Source: Castanea sativa
Taxonomy: Eukaryota; Streptophyta; Magnoliopsida; Fagales; Fagaceae
Assembly (NCBI RefSeq): GCF_040712315.1
Contig: NC_134013.1
Location: 88,170,001-88,234,000, forward strand
Length of the DNA stretch: 64,000 nt
Direction of reading: 5' to 3'
Made by a program: the position numbers and the translations under genes. Of this stretch, positions 23,111 through 34,702 are shown one piece after another; the stretch's first letter is position 1; each line of letters starts with the position of its first letter. The notes beneath the pieces are model-generated. The model saw only the letters and a list, made by a program, of their open reading frames with translations, searched no databases and had not been told where the DNA came from.

Positions 23111-23385
23111 TGTTATATGCTTATATGTTATAATACCATCTTGCATATATTGATACCCAAATCTACCTATGATGTGTTATATGCTTATAATACCATCTTG
23201 CATATATTGATGTCCAAATCTATCTTTCCTCTTTTTCAATACAAACAAATAATCAACAAAAGAGCCAGAGCTAGAGTTGTTGCATCCAAAGTAAGGACTG
23301 TTCCCATCAAAAAAAAGAAAAGAAAAAGTAAGGACTGTCCGACAAGAGCCAAAGCTGGAGTTGTTGCGGCCAAAGTAAGGACTAG
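23111..23385. repeat. Two consecutive direct duplications
   Basis: TGTTATATGCTTATA...CATCTTGCATATATTGAT occurs at 23111 and again at 23175 (period 64). An approximately 40-bp block starting AAGAGCCARAGCT and ending GTAAGGACT then occurs at about 23258 and 23344. The copies differ by a few changes. Confidence 0.7.
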
Positions 23386-23490
23386 CAGACAGGTTTCCTA
23401 ACAAAGATTAACAAATTAATCCATAAACAATATTCATGAGAAATCAATTTTTTTTTAAATGAAATGAAATTAAAGCACTTTGTAATACCA

Positions 23491-23522
<32 letters not shown>

Positions 23523-24664
23523 ATATATATACACACAAAAAGAATTCTGAATTGTTTGACTGGATAATTATACAAATTGATTGTGTGGTCATTAGCAGAA
23601 TAATTTGTGTTTGAAGGGGTTTTCTATCATCTATCATATTAATAATTTTGAAAAAATTATAACATGATACGATATATTGGGCACTGTTATAACACAGGTG
23701 CAACACAGGTGCAACACATATACGACACGAGGATGGCACCCCAGATGAAGTGTCCATACATCCTAGACTAAAACTCACCATGATTATCTCCTCCCATTGG
23801 ATCACTCAAGTTATAATAAAACTTTTGAGTCATGTAACAACTAGCATTCAAGACCCTCCCTTCTTCCTTTGGAGTACATGAACCGATGTTAGAGATTGAC
23901 TTGGCCAAGCAATCCCACTTACTCCAACCCATAAGACCATTCATAGCAAAGAACTTAAAATTTTTAGCTTTTAACAACTAAAAAACCTACTTTATCTATT
24001 TTAACAACTTACTTTATAATACCCCCAACATCAAAACATCTAAAAACTTTTTCATTTTTTATTCATCTCTCTCTCTCTCTCTCTCTCTGTCACAATCTCC
24101 CTCACCACATCCACAAACCCTCAACCAGACGCTCACTGCCTCCACAAACCCATAGCCAACCACCACAAAAATCCGCAACCCATTACCATCAGATCCTCAA
24201 TCTCACCAAAAATGTCTTTCTAACCCTCGGATTGGAATTGTCTCTTCAAGCACTCTATCTGAAAGTCCATAACCGAAGCTCAAGGAGCTCAACCATAATC
24301 ATCATGAGCCGCCATCGTTACCCATGACACAACCAACCATCGAACCCACCATCGTTACCCAACAACCCAAACAAAAAAACCCACCATCATTAACTACTTT
24401 GCCCAGTACCCCACGCAAGAAATCAAATAAAACAACAAAAAAGAAAAACAAAACCTTAACATTGTGCACATTCTACCCACCTCCGAGTCCGAACTCGAAT
24501 CAAACCCAGCCCAGTCTAGCCAAACCGTTGTAGTTGAGGCACTTCCGATACAAACAACCAAGACCCACTAGCACTGACCCACTCGCCCACCAAATAAAAC
24601 ACATGAACCTCTGGACCACAATCGCCATCGAGACCCACCAAATTAGACCCACATCACCACCATG

Positions 24665-25138
24665 TGTTGGGCTTTGTGGAGCCTAGTTTATGTTTGATTC
24701 GGTTTGACGACCTGACCCGACTTGAATAGTGTTGCGTGGTTTTTAATGGGAGATTTTCTGAGGCTTAGTCTATAGAGCAGAGGTTTGGGCCGATAGGCCC
24801 AAGCTAGAGCGCTCATGAACAAGTCTCTTGGGGGTCTGGGGGTGTTGCCCCCGGGAAATTTTTTTTTTTGGCCCATTATGAATTCGGTTTTTAGTAGAAA
24901 ACGTGACTTTGTGATTAGGGTTTGTTAGAAGTCGGTTTTTGGTGAGATAAAAGACGTCTGTAGCCGCAATTTGTATTTACCCTGATAATAGTGAAATCTC
25001 TGCAACTCCGTGAATGTAAGCAAATTGCTGAACCACGTAAATACTGTCTTGTGTGTGTGATTGTTTTTTTTTCTTTAGCGTGTGTTTTCTCTATTTTTTT
25101 TTCCTCACAGGTTTAGGAATTCGTGGTAATTCCCTACA
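24665..25138 (+). mobile_element. Solo LTR (copia-like), 474 bp, with 5-bp target duplication
   Basis: It starts TGTTGGGC and ends CCCTACA, so the ends TGTTGGG/CCCTACA are inverted. CCATG lies directly outside both ends (24660-24664 and 25139-25143). The 3' third (GTGAATGTAAGCAAATTGC, GAACCACGTAAAT) resembles the R/U5 part of plant copia LTRs. Only one LTR and no internal region remain, as expected from LTR-LTR recombination. Confidence 0.82.
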
Positions 25139-25344
25139 CCATGCCTCATGACCACAATCGCCAAACCACCATCGTGCTTCTTGACCACAATTGCAGAACC
25201 ACCAAGCACAAACAAAGGCACAGGAGTGACTAGTGAGCAAAGAGAGAAGAGAGAAATGAGAGAGGAAAGAGAAGAGAGGTGATTGAGAGAAAAAAAAAAA
25301 GAGTCGTTGATCCATTAAAAAATTGTTTTTGGGTTTACCTTTGT

Positions 25345-25382
25345 GCTATAGTGAGCTGTTATTGATAACAGCTCACTGTAGC
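25345..25382. repeat. Palindrome, 18-bp arms
   Basis: GCTATAGTGAGCTGTTAT pairs with ATAACAGCTCACTGTAGC across a 2-nt loop, with one mismatch. Confidence 0.9.
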
Positions 25383-25451
25383 ATGAAGGCAAAATATAAT
25401 AAAATTTTTTACATATTGCAACTTTATTGCGGGCTTGTTTTTAGTGTTTTG

Positions 25452-25487
25452 GGTTGCTAAAATGACTATTTAGTCATTTTAGCAACC
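25452..25487. repeat. Perfect palindrome, 17-bp arms
   Basis: GGTTGCTAAAATGACTA and TAGTCATTTTAGCAACC are exact reverse complements separated by TT. They lie near the right end of the TIR element. Confidence 0.95.
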
Positions 25488-25502
25488 TCATTGTGAGTGC
25501 TC

Positions 25503-25750
25503 TAAACCTTTATAAGCGTGACAAGTGGGAGCTTCAGCTAGGTCACACTCACAAAGAATGACAAAGCCAAAAAAGATTTTCAAGTTGGGCTGAACTGTTA
25601 AGTCTAAAAAAATGTTTTTATTTTATATTTTAATTTAAGTCAACAAAGTTGTATGTATTAAAGTCATTTATAATTAATGTTAAACTAATTTGTTTGACAA
25701 TGGCTTTTTCTTTATACACAATTAAACAATCACTCAAAACTAATTTGTTC

Positions 25751-25786
<36 letters not shown>

Positions 25787-26400
25787 TAAGTCTTCAATAA
25801 ACTTTCACATGATAATTTATATGTTAAATGTTATGTTACATTTTTTTCCCCTTCTTGGGCTGAATATTCTTATAGACTAATTTACATCTTCAAATGGAAC
25901 TAGAAGCCCAAAATCAGATTCTATGAAAGTGGAGTTATCTCAATACTGGAGCACTATACTTTAGGCCAATATGGACTCACCACCTGCACTAGCCATCAAT
26001 TAATCAAACAAACATTCAATATATCCTTTTAAAAAAAACCACAAACATTATTTTGGGACACCAAAGAGAAATGTTCTTTCACTTGTACAGTTGATCTATT
26101 ATCACATTTGAGTGGAGAACCTTTTTTTTTTTTAGAAACCTAATTTAAAGTCATCAACACAAATGGTTGGAGCAAGGATCATAATCCTCCACAAAGTAAC
26201 TTTTAACATAAACCAATTAATTAACAGAGAGGATAGATCAGTAACATACAAAGTCTAATGCATTGATGTTTCTTCTTATGCTAAATCATCAAAGACAGTA
26301 GACCTTAGTTATGTCATCATTGATCTTCTCCAGTTATTAGAAAAATGAGATACAGATAGCTAACCTTAAGTGTGGTAAACACTAATCGCATTCGGCTAGC
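25503..26400. other. Intergenic DNA, nothing recognised
   Basis: AT-rich. It contains an AAT trinucleotide microsatellite (25751-25785). No gene. Confidence 0.5.
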
Positions 26401-27345
26401 AACAACAGATGGCTCTTCAGCTCTTCCCACCACTGCCATTTGCTCTAGTTGAAGAGTCTTTACCGGAAACCTTCATTGAACATATGAAAGGAAGAAACTG
26501 GAGTTTCCCCTCTGCCTTGTGGACTCCTTTAACAAAACCAGTAGTGGAGTGGTTGCAAGTGAATTGCAAGTTTGATGTTTGTTCAAAGTTTTTGGGTATT
26601 CTGTGGAGGATAGTTTTTATCATGAGCATTTGGCAGATATGGATCCACAGGAATGAGTTTGTGTTTAGAATGGGGAGAGCCAATAAGAACCTTGAAAGGA
26701 AATGCATCCAAAGCAGTGCCGAATATTTCTCCATCGGTATGAAGACCAAAGTCCCCCTTTCCAAGACCTGTATTCCTATCTCTTGGCAGAAACCTCCTAG
26801 TGGTTGGGCTAAATTAAACTCAGATGGGTCTGCATTAGGAAATCCTGGTAGAGCAGGTGGAGGAGGTGTGATTTGGGACCACTCAGGCCATTGGATTAAA
26901 GGCTACAGCCGTGTTTTGGGAACTACTAACAGTTTTATTGCTGAATTATAGACGCTTAGAGATGGTTTAATCATTGCTAAGGAACTGAGACTTAACAACC
27001 TGATTGTTGAACTAGATGCATTAAGTGTAGTACAAATGATTAATAGTGATACTCCAAATCTGTTAATGGAGCCTCTATTGTCTGATTGCAGGAGCCTTTA
27101 TAGAGAAATTCCTAACAGACGGATACAACACGTGTACCGGGAAGCTAATCAATGTGCTGATGCTTTAGCAAGATTGGGTTCAAGTGTAGTTTCTTCTTTT
27201 GCTATTTTTGTTGTACTGCCGCCTGTGGTGGTCAATTTGCTAGCCTCTGATGCGATTGGATTTTGTTGTAACAGATTAATTAACATCTAATCTATGTATC
27301 CTTCCTTTTTCACCAAAAAAGAAAAAGAAAAAAAAGAAAGAATTA
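26400..27345 (+). mobile_element. LINE 3' end (5'-truncated non-LTR retrotransposon)
   Basis: The segment holds the last part of a plant LINE ORF2 and ends in an A-rich tract (about 27312-27345). This is the usual outcome of incomplete reverse transcription. No target duplication could be fixed. Confidence 0.75.
26409..27290 (+). pseudogene. LINE ORF2 C-terminus with RNase H domain, one in-frame stop
   Basis: The frame runs continuously from 26409 to 27290 except for TAG at 26949-26951, which replaces an expected Trp codon (AEL-stop-TLRDGL, where plant LINEs have AELWALRDGL-like). Residues 60-85 carry the zf-RVT-end motif WQIWIHRNEFVFR. Then GWAKLNSDGSALGNPGRAGG and GGVIWD mark RNase H, which continues after the stop as LIVELDALSVVQMI and ends HVYREANQCADALARLGS. 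This type is often annotated as putative ribonuclease H At1g65750-like. One stop in an otherwise open frame suggests moderate age. Confidence 0.85.
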
Positions 27346-28212
27346 ACTAAATGGTGTGCCTCCACCAAGGATTTTAAGCCAACATTGCTTGAAAGCAGAT
27401 TAAAAATAGCAAGAGGAATATTCACATAATGAGGTAATGACAGTGGCGGCTCCAAAATTTTTTTTTAGGGTCTTCCTCAACAAGCATAGATTACACAATC
27501 TAATAAAAAGAAAATTTTATATATTGACAACAACAGCAATCAAAAAACACATAAATACATAAAATTTACAATTGCCTTCTATGAGTTTTTATATTTTGAA
27601 ATCGTTGCATGATAGTCTCATTATCAATGTTGTTTAGTTGTTTCATTAATTTGTTTGTCTTTTATAAACTATAATTTATTATATTGTTGTTTCATTAATT
27701 ATAAAATTATTAATTGTTGTTTAACTTTACATAATTTATTTGTTTGTCTTTTATAATGTATTGGTTAATTAAATTATTAATTATTGTTTATTAGTTGGTT
27801 CATTATTTTTCTTTACTAAATTAACACACCCCACATGCATTACTTACTGCCAACCCACTACCTGCCTCTCATGCCTTTACTTCCCACCCAACCCCATGCC
27901 CCCATCCACCCCTCCTCCACTCAACAGATAAGCCCCAATCACAAGAGCCAATCAGATGATAAATTCATAATCACAAATCACAATAGACAATACATTAAAA
28001 GACACACTCAGTAACTCACCAACACTAACACCAACTGATAAAGTCAAGGGGCAAATATTAATAAAGTTACAATAAAGCTAAGCAATTACAGTTCAATAAA
28101 GCTAAGCAATTTCACCAAAAAAAAGAAGAAGAAAGAATCAGCCAATCAGATAAAGTCTATAGTCTTAAAGAGAGAGATACTCTCATTTCACTTTCAGACT
28201 TTTAGTCTTCAG

Positions 28213-28215
<3 letters not shown>

Positions 28216-28258
<43 letters not shown>
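28216..28258. repeat. (GA)n microsatellite
   Basis: An uninterrupted GA run inside the hAT-like element. Confidence 0.97.
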
Positions 28259-28261
<3 letters not shown>

Positions 28262-28912
28262 AAGAGAGAAAACCCATTAGAGAAAAAGAGAGTGTTAGAG
28301 AGAAGAAAAGTGTAAAGTAAAGATGAAATACCTTGAGGTTGAGGGAGCAGGGAGGCCTGGGGCTGAGGGGCAGCGTCGTCAGGCTGGGCAGCACGTCGAG
28401 GCGACTGGCGAGGCGATGATCGATCTCCGATTTGACTAGTGATGACCGATGAGCTCTATTGCTTAAGTTTGAGGCAGAGGCCCCGTTCGTTGGTCGTTGA
28501 TGACTGATGAGGTTTTTTTTCTTTAGGTTAGGTTTCTCTGTTTCTAATTTCAATTTTTTCTTTACTTGATGAATTGGTGGACGCGTATATTGGGTTTTGA
28601 TTTTTTTTTGAGAATCTGTGGGCTTGCTACCATCTGTTGGGTTTGCCATATGTTGTTTTTTTTTTCTTTAGATTGGGTTTACTTTCCCATCTGTTGTTTA
28701 GGATTGATGTTGGGCTTTGGACAGTGGGCTTGCTTTGTTACAATTTTTTTTTTCTAGATTTTAGTTCAAAAATTATTTTGGGCTTTTTTTTTTTTTTTTG
28801 CTTTAAAGTAGAACAGATAATTTTATTTATTTATTTGAGGGTGTTCTGATTTTGCTTGAGGGTGTTCCTATTTTTTTTTATAAGGGTAAACGAATATTTT
28901 TTTTAAAAAAAT

Positions 28913-28916
<4 letters not shown>

Positions 28917-28950
<34 letters not shown>
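28917..28950. repeat. (AT)n microsatellite
   Basis: A 34-bp AT run near the right end of the hAT-like element. Confidence 0.95.
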
Positions 28951-28953
<3 letters not shown>

Positions 28954-29113
28954 CAAGTTAGGGTGTTCTTGGGAACACCCTGAACTCAACGTGGTGCCGC
29001 CATTAGGTAATGAGCAAAATTGCAAATTACATGCATTGATGGACACAAAATATTAAAGATGCTGGTTTAAGTGCAAGAGTAATAACAATGTAAAATCATT
29101 GGCAGGTATTAAG

Positions 29114-29877
29114 TGTAAGCGCACAATTGTACCCGGACCCAAAGACAAGTGTTGGGCTCAAGCTCAATGAGCCTTATACAATAAAATTTGTAGAGAGTGA
29201 GTTTGAAATCTAGGTTTGGGATGTTGGAAGTTTGATTAACAAGCTAGAATGTCGCAAATTATGCAAATGATGAATGAATATGACAAAGAGATCTCCTCAG
29301 ATGTAAGCCGAGGATGAGTTGTATAAATGTTCTCTTTCTATCCCAAAGTTTACAATTCTTAGTTCCTATTTTTCTTTTTGGTAGAAAGTGCAGATGCCCT
29401 TCTCTTTTTTCTCCCGTTTCCTTATATACTTCTTCTTTGTTGATTCACCCACGTGTCATACAAATCTTCCCCTTAGATATTTGTCCCATCCACCACCTTC
29501 TTGAAGTCTTTAAATAATAACAAGAAGGCTGAACTGTACTGTTCAGAGGTTATTTCTCCATTAATGCGGCCAGAGAGGTAGGTGTAGGGTCTTTAATGTG
29601 GTGGTAACAGCTTTTTCCTCAGATATTTCTCACACATACTTGCTTCTAAAGCGTGCTCGGATCACCCTCTTACCCGTCAGTTTTTTCAGAATCTTGCCTC
29701 TAACCCCTTTAGCAAGTCCCAGGGTCATTGCCGAGATTTTCTGAGGAGACATTACTCCTCGGACCTCTACAGCGTAGGCTGACTTGTGGGCCTAGAGGCC
29801 CCTTGATAAAAATAAACTAGTACCAACCGATCAGGCCCAAAACGCAAACATTTATTCAATAGCCTTTACCCCCCACA
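29114..29877 (-). mobile_element. Solo LTR, 764 bp
   Basis: On the minus strand it starts TGTGGGGGG and ends GCGCTTACA. It is flanked by TTAAG (29109-29113) and TTAAA (29878-29882), a 5-bp duplication with one difference. A TATA-like TATATAAGG lies mid-element on the minus strand (plus about 29432). No internal region or partner LTR is present. I recognise the CCTCGGAC / CTGAGGAG-containing body as a common LTR in this plant group, but cannot name the family. Confidence 0.75.
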
Positions 29878-30142
29878 TTAAACATTGTCATATCTAAGAG
29901 AAATAGTAATATAGAATTTCATTGGCACGGTGCTCCATCCATTTTAGAAAGCTCTCTGCCTAAATACAACAATACAAGAATGCTTGATAATATTCATGCA
30001 ACTAAAAGAGGAAATGAAATATGCCAAAAGCAACACACCAAGCCATTCCCCTCTCAAAGTATGCATTTGCTATAACAGCACAAAAGCCTTTCCACTGATC
30101 CGTCACGTCATTTGACATCGGAGGTGTAGACGACCATCTAAC

Positions 30143-30918
30143 TAGGGGTGGCTTAACATAATTTGGGGCCTAAGGTGAAAAATTTATGCGGAGCTTTTAA
30201 TATGTAAATATTAATTAAACAAAATTATTTAATATTAATCAAATAAAGGTTAATTTGATACATTAAATATATAATTTGATGAATGACGCCAACTAAACTA
30301 ATGTTAATTTCATATAGAGAATTGAATATCATAGTTGAACCATAAATATTAATAAAAAGAGATAAAAATATATTACTATTAAAAAAGATACTTTATTTTG
30401 AATATACAACGATACATAGTTAAGTAAAGTTGTAATTTAATATTTAATTTAATATTTGGTTTTTAAGAGAGAGAGAGAGAAAGATATTATTTGGTGTGTG
30501 GCTTTGTAGGATATGAGTTTACAAAAGTTAAAGTCTCAAATTGTTAGAAGAGATTAATCTATAATTAATGATTTAACATATTTGCAATATATTTTTTGAA
30601 ACATTTTAGGGTGGAAAAATGTGTTAAAAGCATTATAAAATATTCGCAATATGATGTGACATTAACTCTCATTGATAAAATTCAACAATTTAACTAATGA
30701 ATGTTTAAATGACTTTTTTGTAATTAGTAACATGACAATTTGTAAGCTTATAGTAAAATTTATAATATCCTTAACATCACTAATAATAAAAAATGCACAA
30801 TTTTTTTTTAAAAAAATATAATTTTATAAAAATTTGGGCTTTTAACAATAGGATGTGGGGCATCTAAAGTGATTTGTTTTTGGGTGGGGCCTTCGGCCTA
30901 GGCCTTGGGCCGGCCCTG
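30143..30918. mobile_element. hAT-like element inserted in a pseudogene exon, 776 bp
   Basis: The left end TAGGGGTGGC and the reverse complement of the right end CAGGGCCGGC are hAT-like. The 8-bp duplication CATCTAAC is perfect (30135-30142 and 30919-30926). The duplicated bases are exon sequence of the minus-strand pseudogene, whose reading frame resumes in register across the element. No transposase is present. Confidence 0.88.
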
Positions 30919-31051
30919 CATCTAACAATAGTAGGTTGTGGTGTACACAAGATGGTGATGAATATAATGCTCAACCAGAGAATGCACTCGTCAACCTGCA
31001 TAGTGAATTAGAAAAATGAGATTCCAAGTCCAAAACCATTCAGCAGATTTA

Positions 31052-31460
31052 TGGTCTGTTTGGGAGTTTAGAGAAGGAGGAGAGTAGAGGGAAGTAGAGG
31101 GGAGGGGAGTAGTGGGGAGGAGAGTAGAGGAGAATGATTACCCTCCACCTTGTTTGGATGTTTTTATAATTAGTAAGGGGGAAGGGAGTAATTAGCCCTT
31201 CCCCTTGTTTTTAACATTGTAATTTTATAAATATAATAAGGGTAAATTAGGTAATTTACTTTATCAATAATTTTATGTGCTCTACTCTCCTTCCAAATCT
31301 CTCCAATTTGGGGGAATTAAAAATGAGGGGGTTGGAAGTAGTTGAAACCCCTTCAAACCCCTCCCCCTCCTTCCTTAAAAAACTCCCAAATAAGGTAATT
31401 GAATTACTCCCCTTCCCTCTACTCTACTTTCCCTCCTTTTTTAAACATTCAAACAGGCCA
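31052..31460. mobile_element. Tourist-like MITE, 409 bp, TTA target duplication
   Basis: The left end TGGTCTGTTTGGGAGTTT and the reverse complement of the right end TGGCCTGTTTGAATGTTT are inverted, with TTA on both sides (31049-31051 and 31461-31463). The sub-terminal regions are GA-rich and CT-rich respectively. Ends and TSD fit PIF/Harbinger. Confidence 0.8.
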
Positions 31461-32099
31461 TTAGTGAAAACCTAAATAATCATAACAAATGTTGCCTTTT
31501 CATCACAAAGGGCGTAGTTTGCATCTAGAATACTATATCATGATTAAATTTACCAATGGCATGCTTCTATAACCCACAGTCTACAAAGACGAACCTCTTT
31601 GCTTTCAAAGAAATTGAAAGAAGTTCTTAAGAACTTCATAACCATAATTTTTGGGACAATAACGTATCCTGTGACAGTAATTAAGCTCAAGAGCCATGCT
31701 TTGACAAATAGTTCTAGTTCACTAGGAAGAAGTGACTTACCTCCTCCAAAATAATCTTGGATTTCAAACTGGTGGTTCCGCCATAACTTTGCATTGCTTC
31801 AATTTCAACACCATATTCCCTCATATCATTAAGTTCTTTCCTTCATCAGTACATCCCAGTGCATATGCATTCACCCCAGCACTTATGAACTCTGGTACAA
31901 GTAGCTAAATGTGTTATTTGAACTAGATTATAGGACTGATGTAATAAGTAATGGTTCAAGCAACCCAATGTATGTACTTTTAGGTTGTCACCTCCACCCC
32001 GCTCAACAGCATTCTTGAATCGCTTAAACAAATTGATTGCTATGTTGCGTGATGAACAGTACTCATCATCTGCAGGAATGGAATCATGCAACCGGCACT

Positions 32100-33900
32100 A
32101 TGATGCATAGGACAGTAAATATATTAAGCACTGAATTACAACCCCAAAAATTGAGTAAAAATGTATTAGTTCAGCCAGCAGTTGCAACACCATGTACCAG
32201 CCATCTCTTTGATTCTTTGAAGCAGTGTGATGCAAAACATGATGGCTTGTAAGTTGATTACGGCCTTTCCAAGAAAATGTGGAATTATGCAGTATATTAC
32301 TACAAGGGTTTCTTAATAGGCTGGGACAGGTTGAAGTATTAATCAAGGAATTCACATGTGTAATCTTGCACTGAGTTGCTTCATGCAATGTATTGGAGTC
32401 TAGATATATCTGGCACTTTGTTGTAGCTCCTGGAGCATACGCCATCAGCAAGATTGAACCATGATAAAATCACTTTTAAAAGAAAAAAAAAGTAGAGTTA
32501 AGCAAACACCAAAATGAGTACAGGGACTATATCAGTATCCGAAAAGTACAGAATTCCGTTATGAAAAAAAATTGCTACAACAAAGGTTGTCATTCAACTC
32601 CTTTTGGACTCTCTTAAAGTAAATTGACCTATTTGATCTTGAAATACAAGAGAAGTGAAGGGAGAAAGGAACAAAGACCTCCGCAGACCCAGTTCACAAA
32701 AACAAACTAATCCACTTGATTACATCTTGCGCAATTAATTTCCAATAAAAAAAGTTGTTTTTTTCTTTTTTAGTTTGCTTAGATAAAACTTCAATCCCTT
32801 TCTCTTCTTAATTCCTCAACTTAGTTGGCAACTAGAAACAGTAAAACCAAAAAGTATGCAGTCAAATGTCATCATATTCCTATGATTTTATATTCCCAAT
32901 TTAAAACAAATGATCCAAGAACACGCACAGCTTATTTGTCATTTTCTCATTTGGACCAACACTAATCACACATACAGTAAAAGTATGCAGTCAGAAGTCA
33001 TCATATTCCTGTTTGCACTCTTTTTTTTTTTTTTTTTTTTTTCTTGAACTTTTTACAGGACTTGAGAAAAACAAGACACCCATATCATCACTAATAACAA
33101 CATTAACATCAGCCCAATTTTTAGCTCATAATTTTGATCACCATTCTTAATACTAAGCTCAAATCATAATTCCAAACCCACCTCCCAAAATAAGACAAAT
33201 CATTATATTATATAAAAAAAAAAAAACAGAAAACAATGTGAATATGACAAGGTTTTTAGAGAGAGAGAGAGAGAAGAAGAAGCAGAAGAAGAAAGAGCAC
33301 TGTGAAGAATAGAGTAATAGTGTATGATGAAGAATCTTGTAAGGGTGTGGAACATACTGAAGCCACCAATCTTTTGAAGGGTCCCAAAGATTATTGCTTT
33401 TGAATCAAAATTGAACCTTTAATTTTTGGTCTTGGAAATTATTTCTGGCATGTCTATTATTTTACTACTACGTTGTTGCTTTCAAGTTTTTTAATGATTT
33501 CCATTTCTTGCTTCTAGGCATAAGAGTTTTGTTTATAGATAGGATATAATTTCATCTTATGATTATCATCAGATCAAGATATCAATTAGTTTTTGCAGAT
33601 TCGAATTCACCCAGATCTCTTATTAGAGGCCAAAAAATTTTACCCGTTGAATTAAATGGAGCTTGCCTGCAAGATACCTTTGGACACATAAAACATATGA
33701 CATATAAGTATCATTTTAAAGAGAGATAGGAGGGAAAGAGTGAGATGAGGTGTAGTCTTCTTGTAGAACCACTACCACTAACTAACGATGAGGTTTTGGA
33801 AGAAGAGAAATCCTTTTCTTTTACCCACCACATACCCAACAACCAACATTTTTTTTATTTATAAATTCCTATTTATTTTATTAATTTAACAAATAGTATA
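32100..33900. other. Intergenic DNA upstream of the T-protein gene
   Basis: No gene was recognised. It may include 5' parts of the minus-strand pseudogene, but no exon was recognised. Long T and A runs and a GA/GAA tract (about 33258-33298) are present. Confidence 0.45.
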
Positions 33901-33916
33901 TCAGATAAACACAGAG

Positions 33917-33929
33917 TATATATATATAG
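33917..33929 (+). promoter_or_regulatory. Candidate TATA region of the T-protein gene
   Basis: TATATATATATAG lies about 100 bp upstream of a GA-rich leader and a predicted leader-intron donor (GTGAGT at 34036). Match only. Confidence 0.35.
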
Positions 33930-34035
33930 AAGGCAGACTTCTTTTTTATTTCGTGTAGATATGCTTCTTTGGCTCTCTTTCATATTTGCTTGTTCTTAAA
34001 ACAGCTCAGAACAAAGAAGAAGAAAACCAATATCT

Positions 34036-34684
34036 GTGAGTACCCTCTTCCTCTCTTTCTCTCATAATATTTATTTGAATATGTAATGGGTTTATTGATT
34101 AACCATTGATCTTTGCTTCAGTGTTGTTATATTTTGTTCATTGGTTGCTTACTCTTATAATGTTGTAGATAGAATTGAATTGTTTGAAAGAACTCTCATT
34201 CAATCTTCATACACGCATAGCCCACTTTATCCCAAAATCACACACACAACTCACCGGATCCACAAACCCCATGGCCTTCACTTCACGGATTTTTTAAATT
34301 ATTTTTTGCATTGGCAATAGATTGATTTAGTTTCTACAAAAATACCCTTTAGGAATTTTTGACAAGTTTCATTTTTATTTCCAGAACTCATTGGTAGCTC
34401 ATTTTTGTAAAACATATTTTTCATTCTCTCAGACTAATGAGTAATAAGTAAAAAATTGGCATATGGTGATTATTGTTTTTCATGAATTATAGGGATTATC
34501 TCTTTATTTATTTAGTATAGATTTTTCGCGCATTTGTTTTAATGAAGGTGTTACTATGAGTTATGCTGGCAATGAGAAGCTTATGTATTGTTTTGTTTCT
34601 GTTGAGAAGCCATTGGTGCTTTGTTAGAGACTATCTGAATTTTTCTATTTTGTATCTGAAACTTCCTTAAATTCCTCTGATCAG
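34036..34684 (+). other. Predicted 5' UTR intron of the T-protein gene
   Basis: Donor TCT|GTGAGT at 34036 and acceptor GATCAG| at 34684 bracket a T-rich 649-bp stretch without an ATG-led continuation. The second exon would begin 18 bp before the start codon. Inferred from splice-site form. Confidence 0.5.
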
Positions 34685-34702
34685 GTATTTTCTGCTAAAA
34701 GG

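Larger units (their letters stand above)
20881..23930. other. AT-rich intergenic DNA with small repeats
   Basis: No gene was recognised. It contains a MITE at 21509-21695, a TG microsatellite at 21769-21810, a 64-bp-period duplication at about 23111-23230 and a second short duplication at 23258-23385. The segment 22500-22900 has the look of an LTR fragment, but no ends could be fixed. Confidence 0.45.
23935..25502. mobile_element. TIR element (about 1.6 kb) interrupted by a solo LTR
   Basis: The left end (GACCATTCATAGCAAAG...) and the reverse complement of the right end (GAGCACTCACAATGAGG...) match as GAnCAnTCA, each preceded or followed by TAA. A 3-bp TAA duplication would fit PIF/Harbinger. 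The right arm contains two strong palindromes (25345-25382 and 25452-25487). The interior has a CT microsatellite (24066-24088) and Pro/Thr-rich non-coding frames, with no transposase. The ends are inferred from weak similarity, so the superfamily is tentative. Confidence 0.45.
27441..29005. mobile_element. Non-autonomous hAT-like element, 1565 bp, 8-bp target duplication
   Basis: The left end CAGTGGCGGCTCCA and the reverse complement of the right end TAATGGCGGCACCA match at 11 of 14 bases. The 8-mer GGTAATGA flanks both sides exactly (27433-27440 and 29006-29013). CAGNGGCGG-type ends with 8-bp duplications are typical of plant hAT elements. No transposase is readable. The interior contains a GA microsatellite, a GC-rich island (about 28330-28510) and an AT microsatellite. 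Confidence 0.85.
30039..32069 (-). pseudogene. Decayed copy of a conserved plant gene of unknown function
   Basis: Three exon-like blocks with GT-AG borders lie in order on the minus strand. Block 1 (32069-31978) encodes DDEYCSSRNIAINLFKRFKN, then AVERGGGDNLK. Block 2 (31891-31741) encodes FISAGVNAYALGCTDEG, then changes frame at about 31838, continuing ELNDMREYGVEIEAMQSYGG and TTSLKSKIILEE. Block 3 (30995-30919 joined in register with 30134-30039) encodes DECILWLSIIFITILCTPQP, then TIVRWSSTPPMSNDVTDQWK and GFCAVIANAY. I recognise these motifs as one family of conserved plant proteins, but do not remember an official name. It is a pseudogene because block 2 is frameshifted, the block 1/2 junction is out of phase by one base, block 3 is split by an hAT-like element, and the expected first and last exons were not found. 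A Tourist-like MITE sits in the intron between blocks 2 and 3. Confidence 0.78.

Noticed and set aside
28209..28649. 146-codon minus-strand frame
   Set aside because: Half of it is a GA microsatellite read as Ser-Leu; it lies inside an hAT-like element and has no domain.
31978..32451. Reading the 117-codon minus-strand frame at 32098-32451 as the first exon of the pseudogene
   Set aside because: The translation has no transit-peptide character and no match to the family motifs; it looks like intron.
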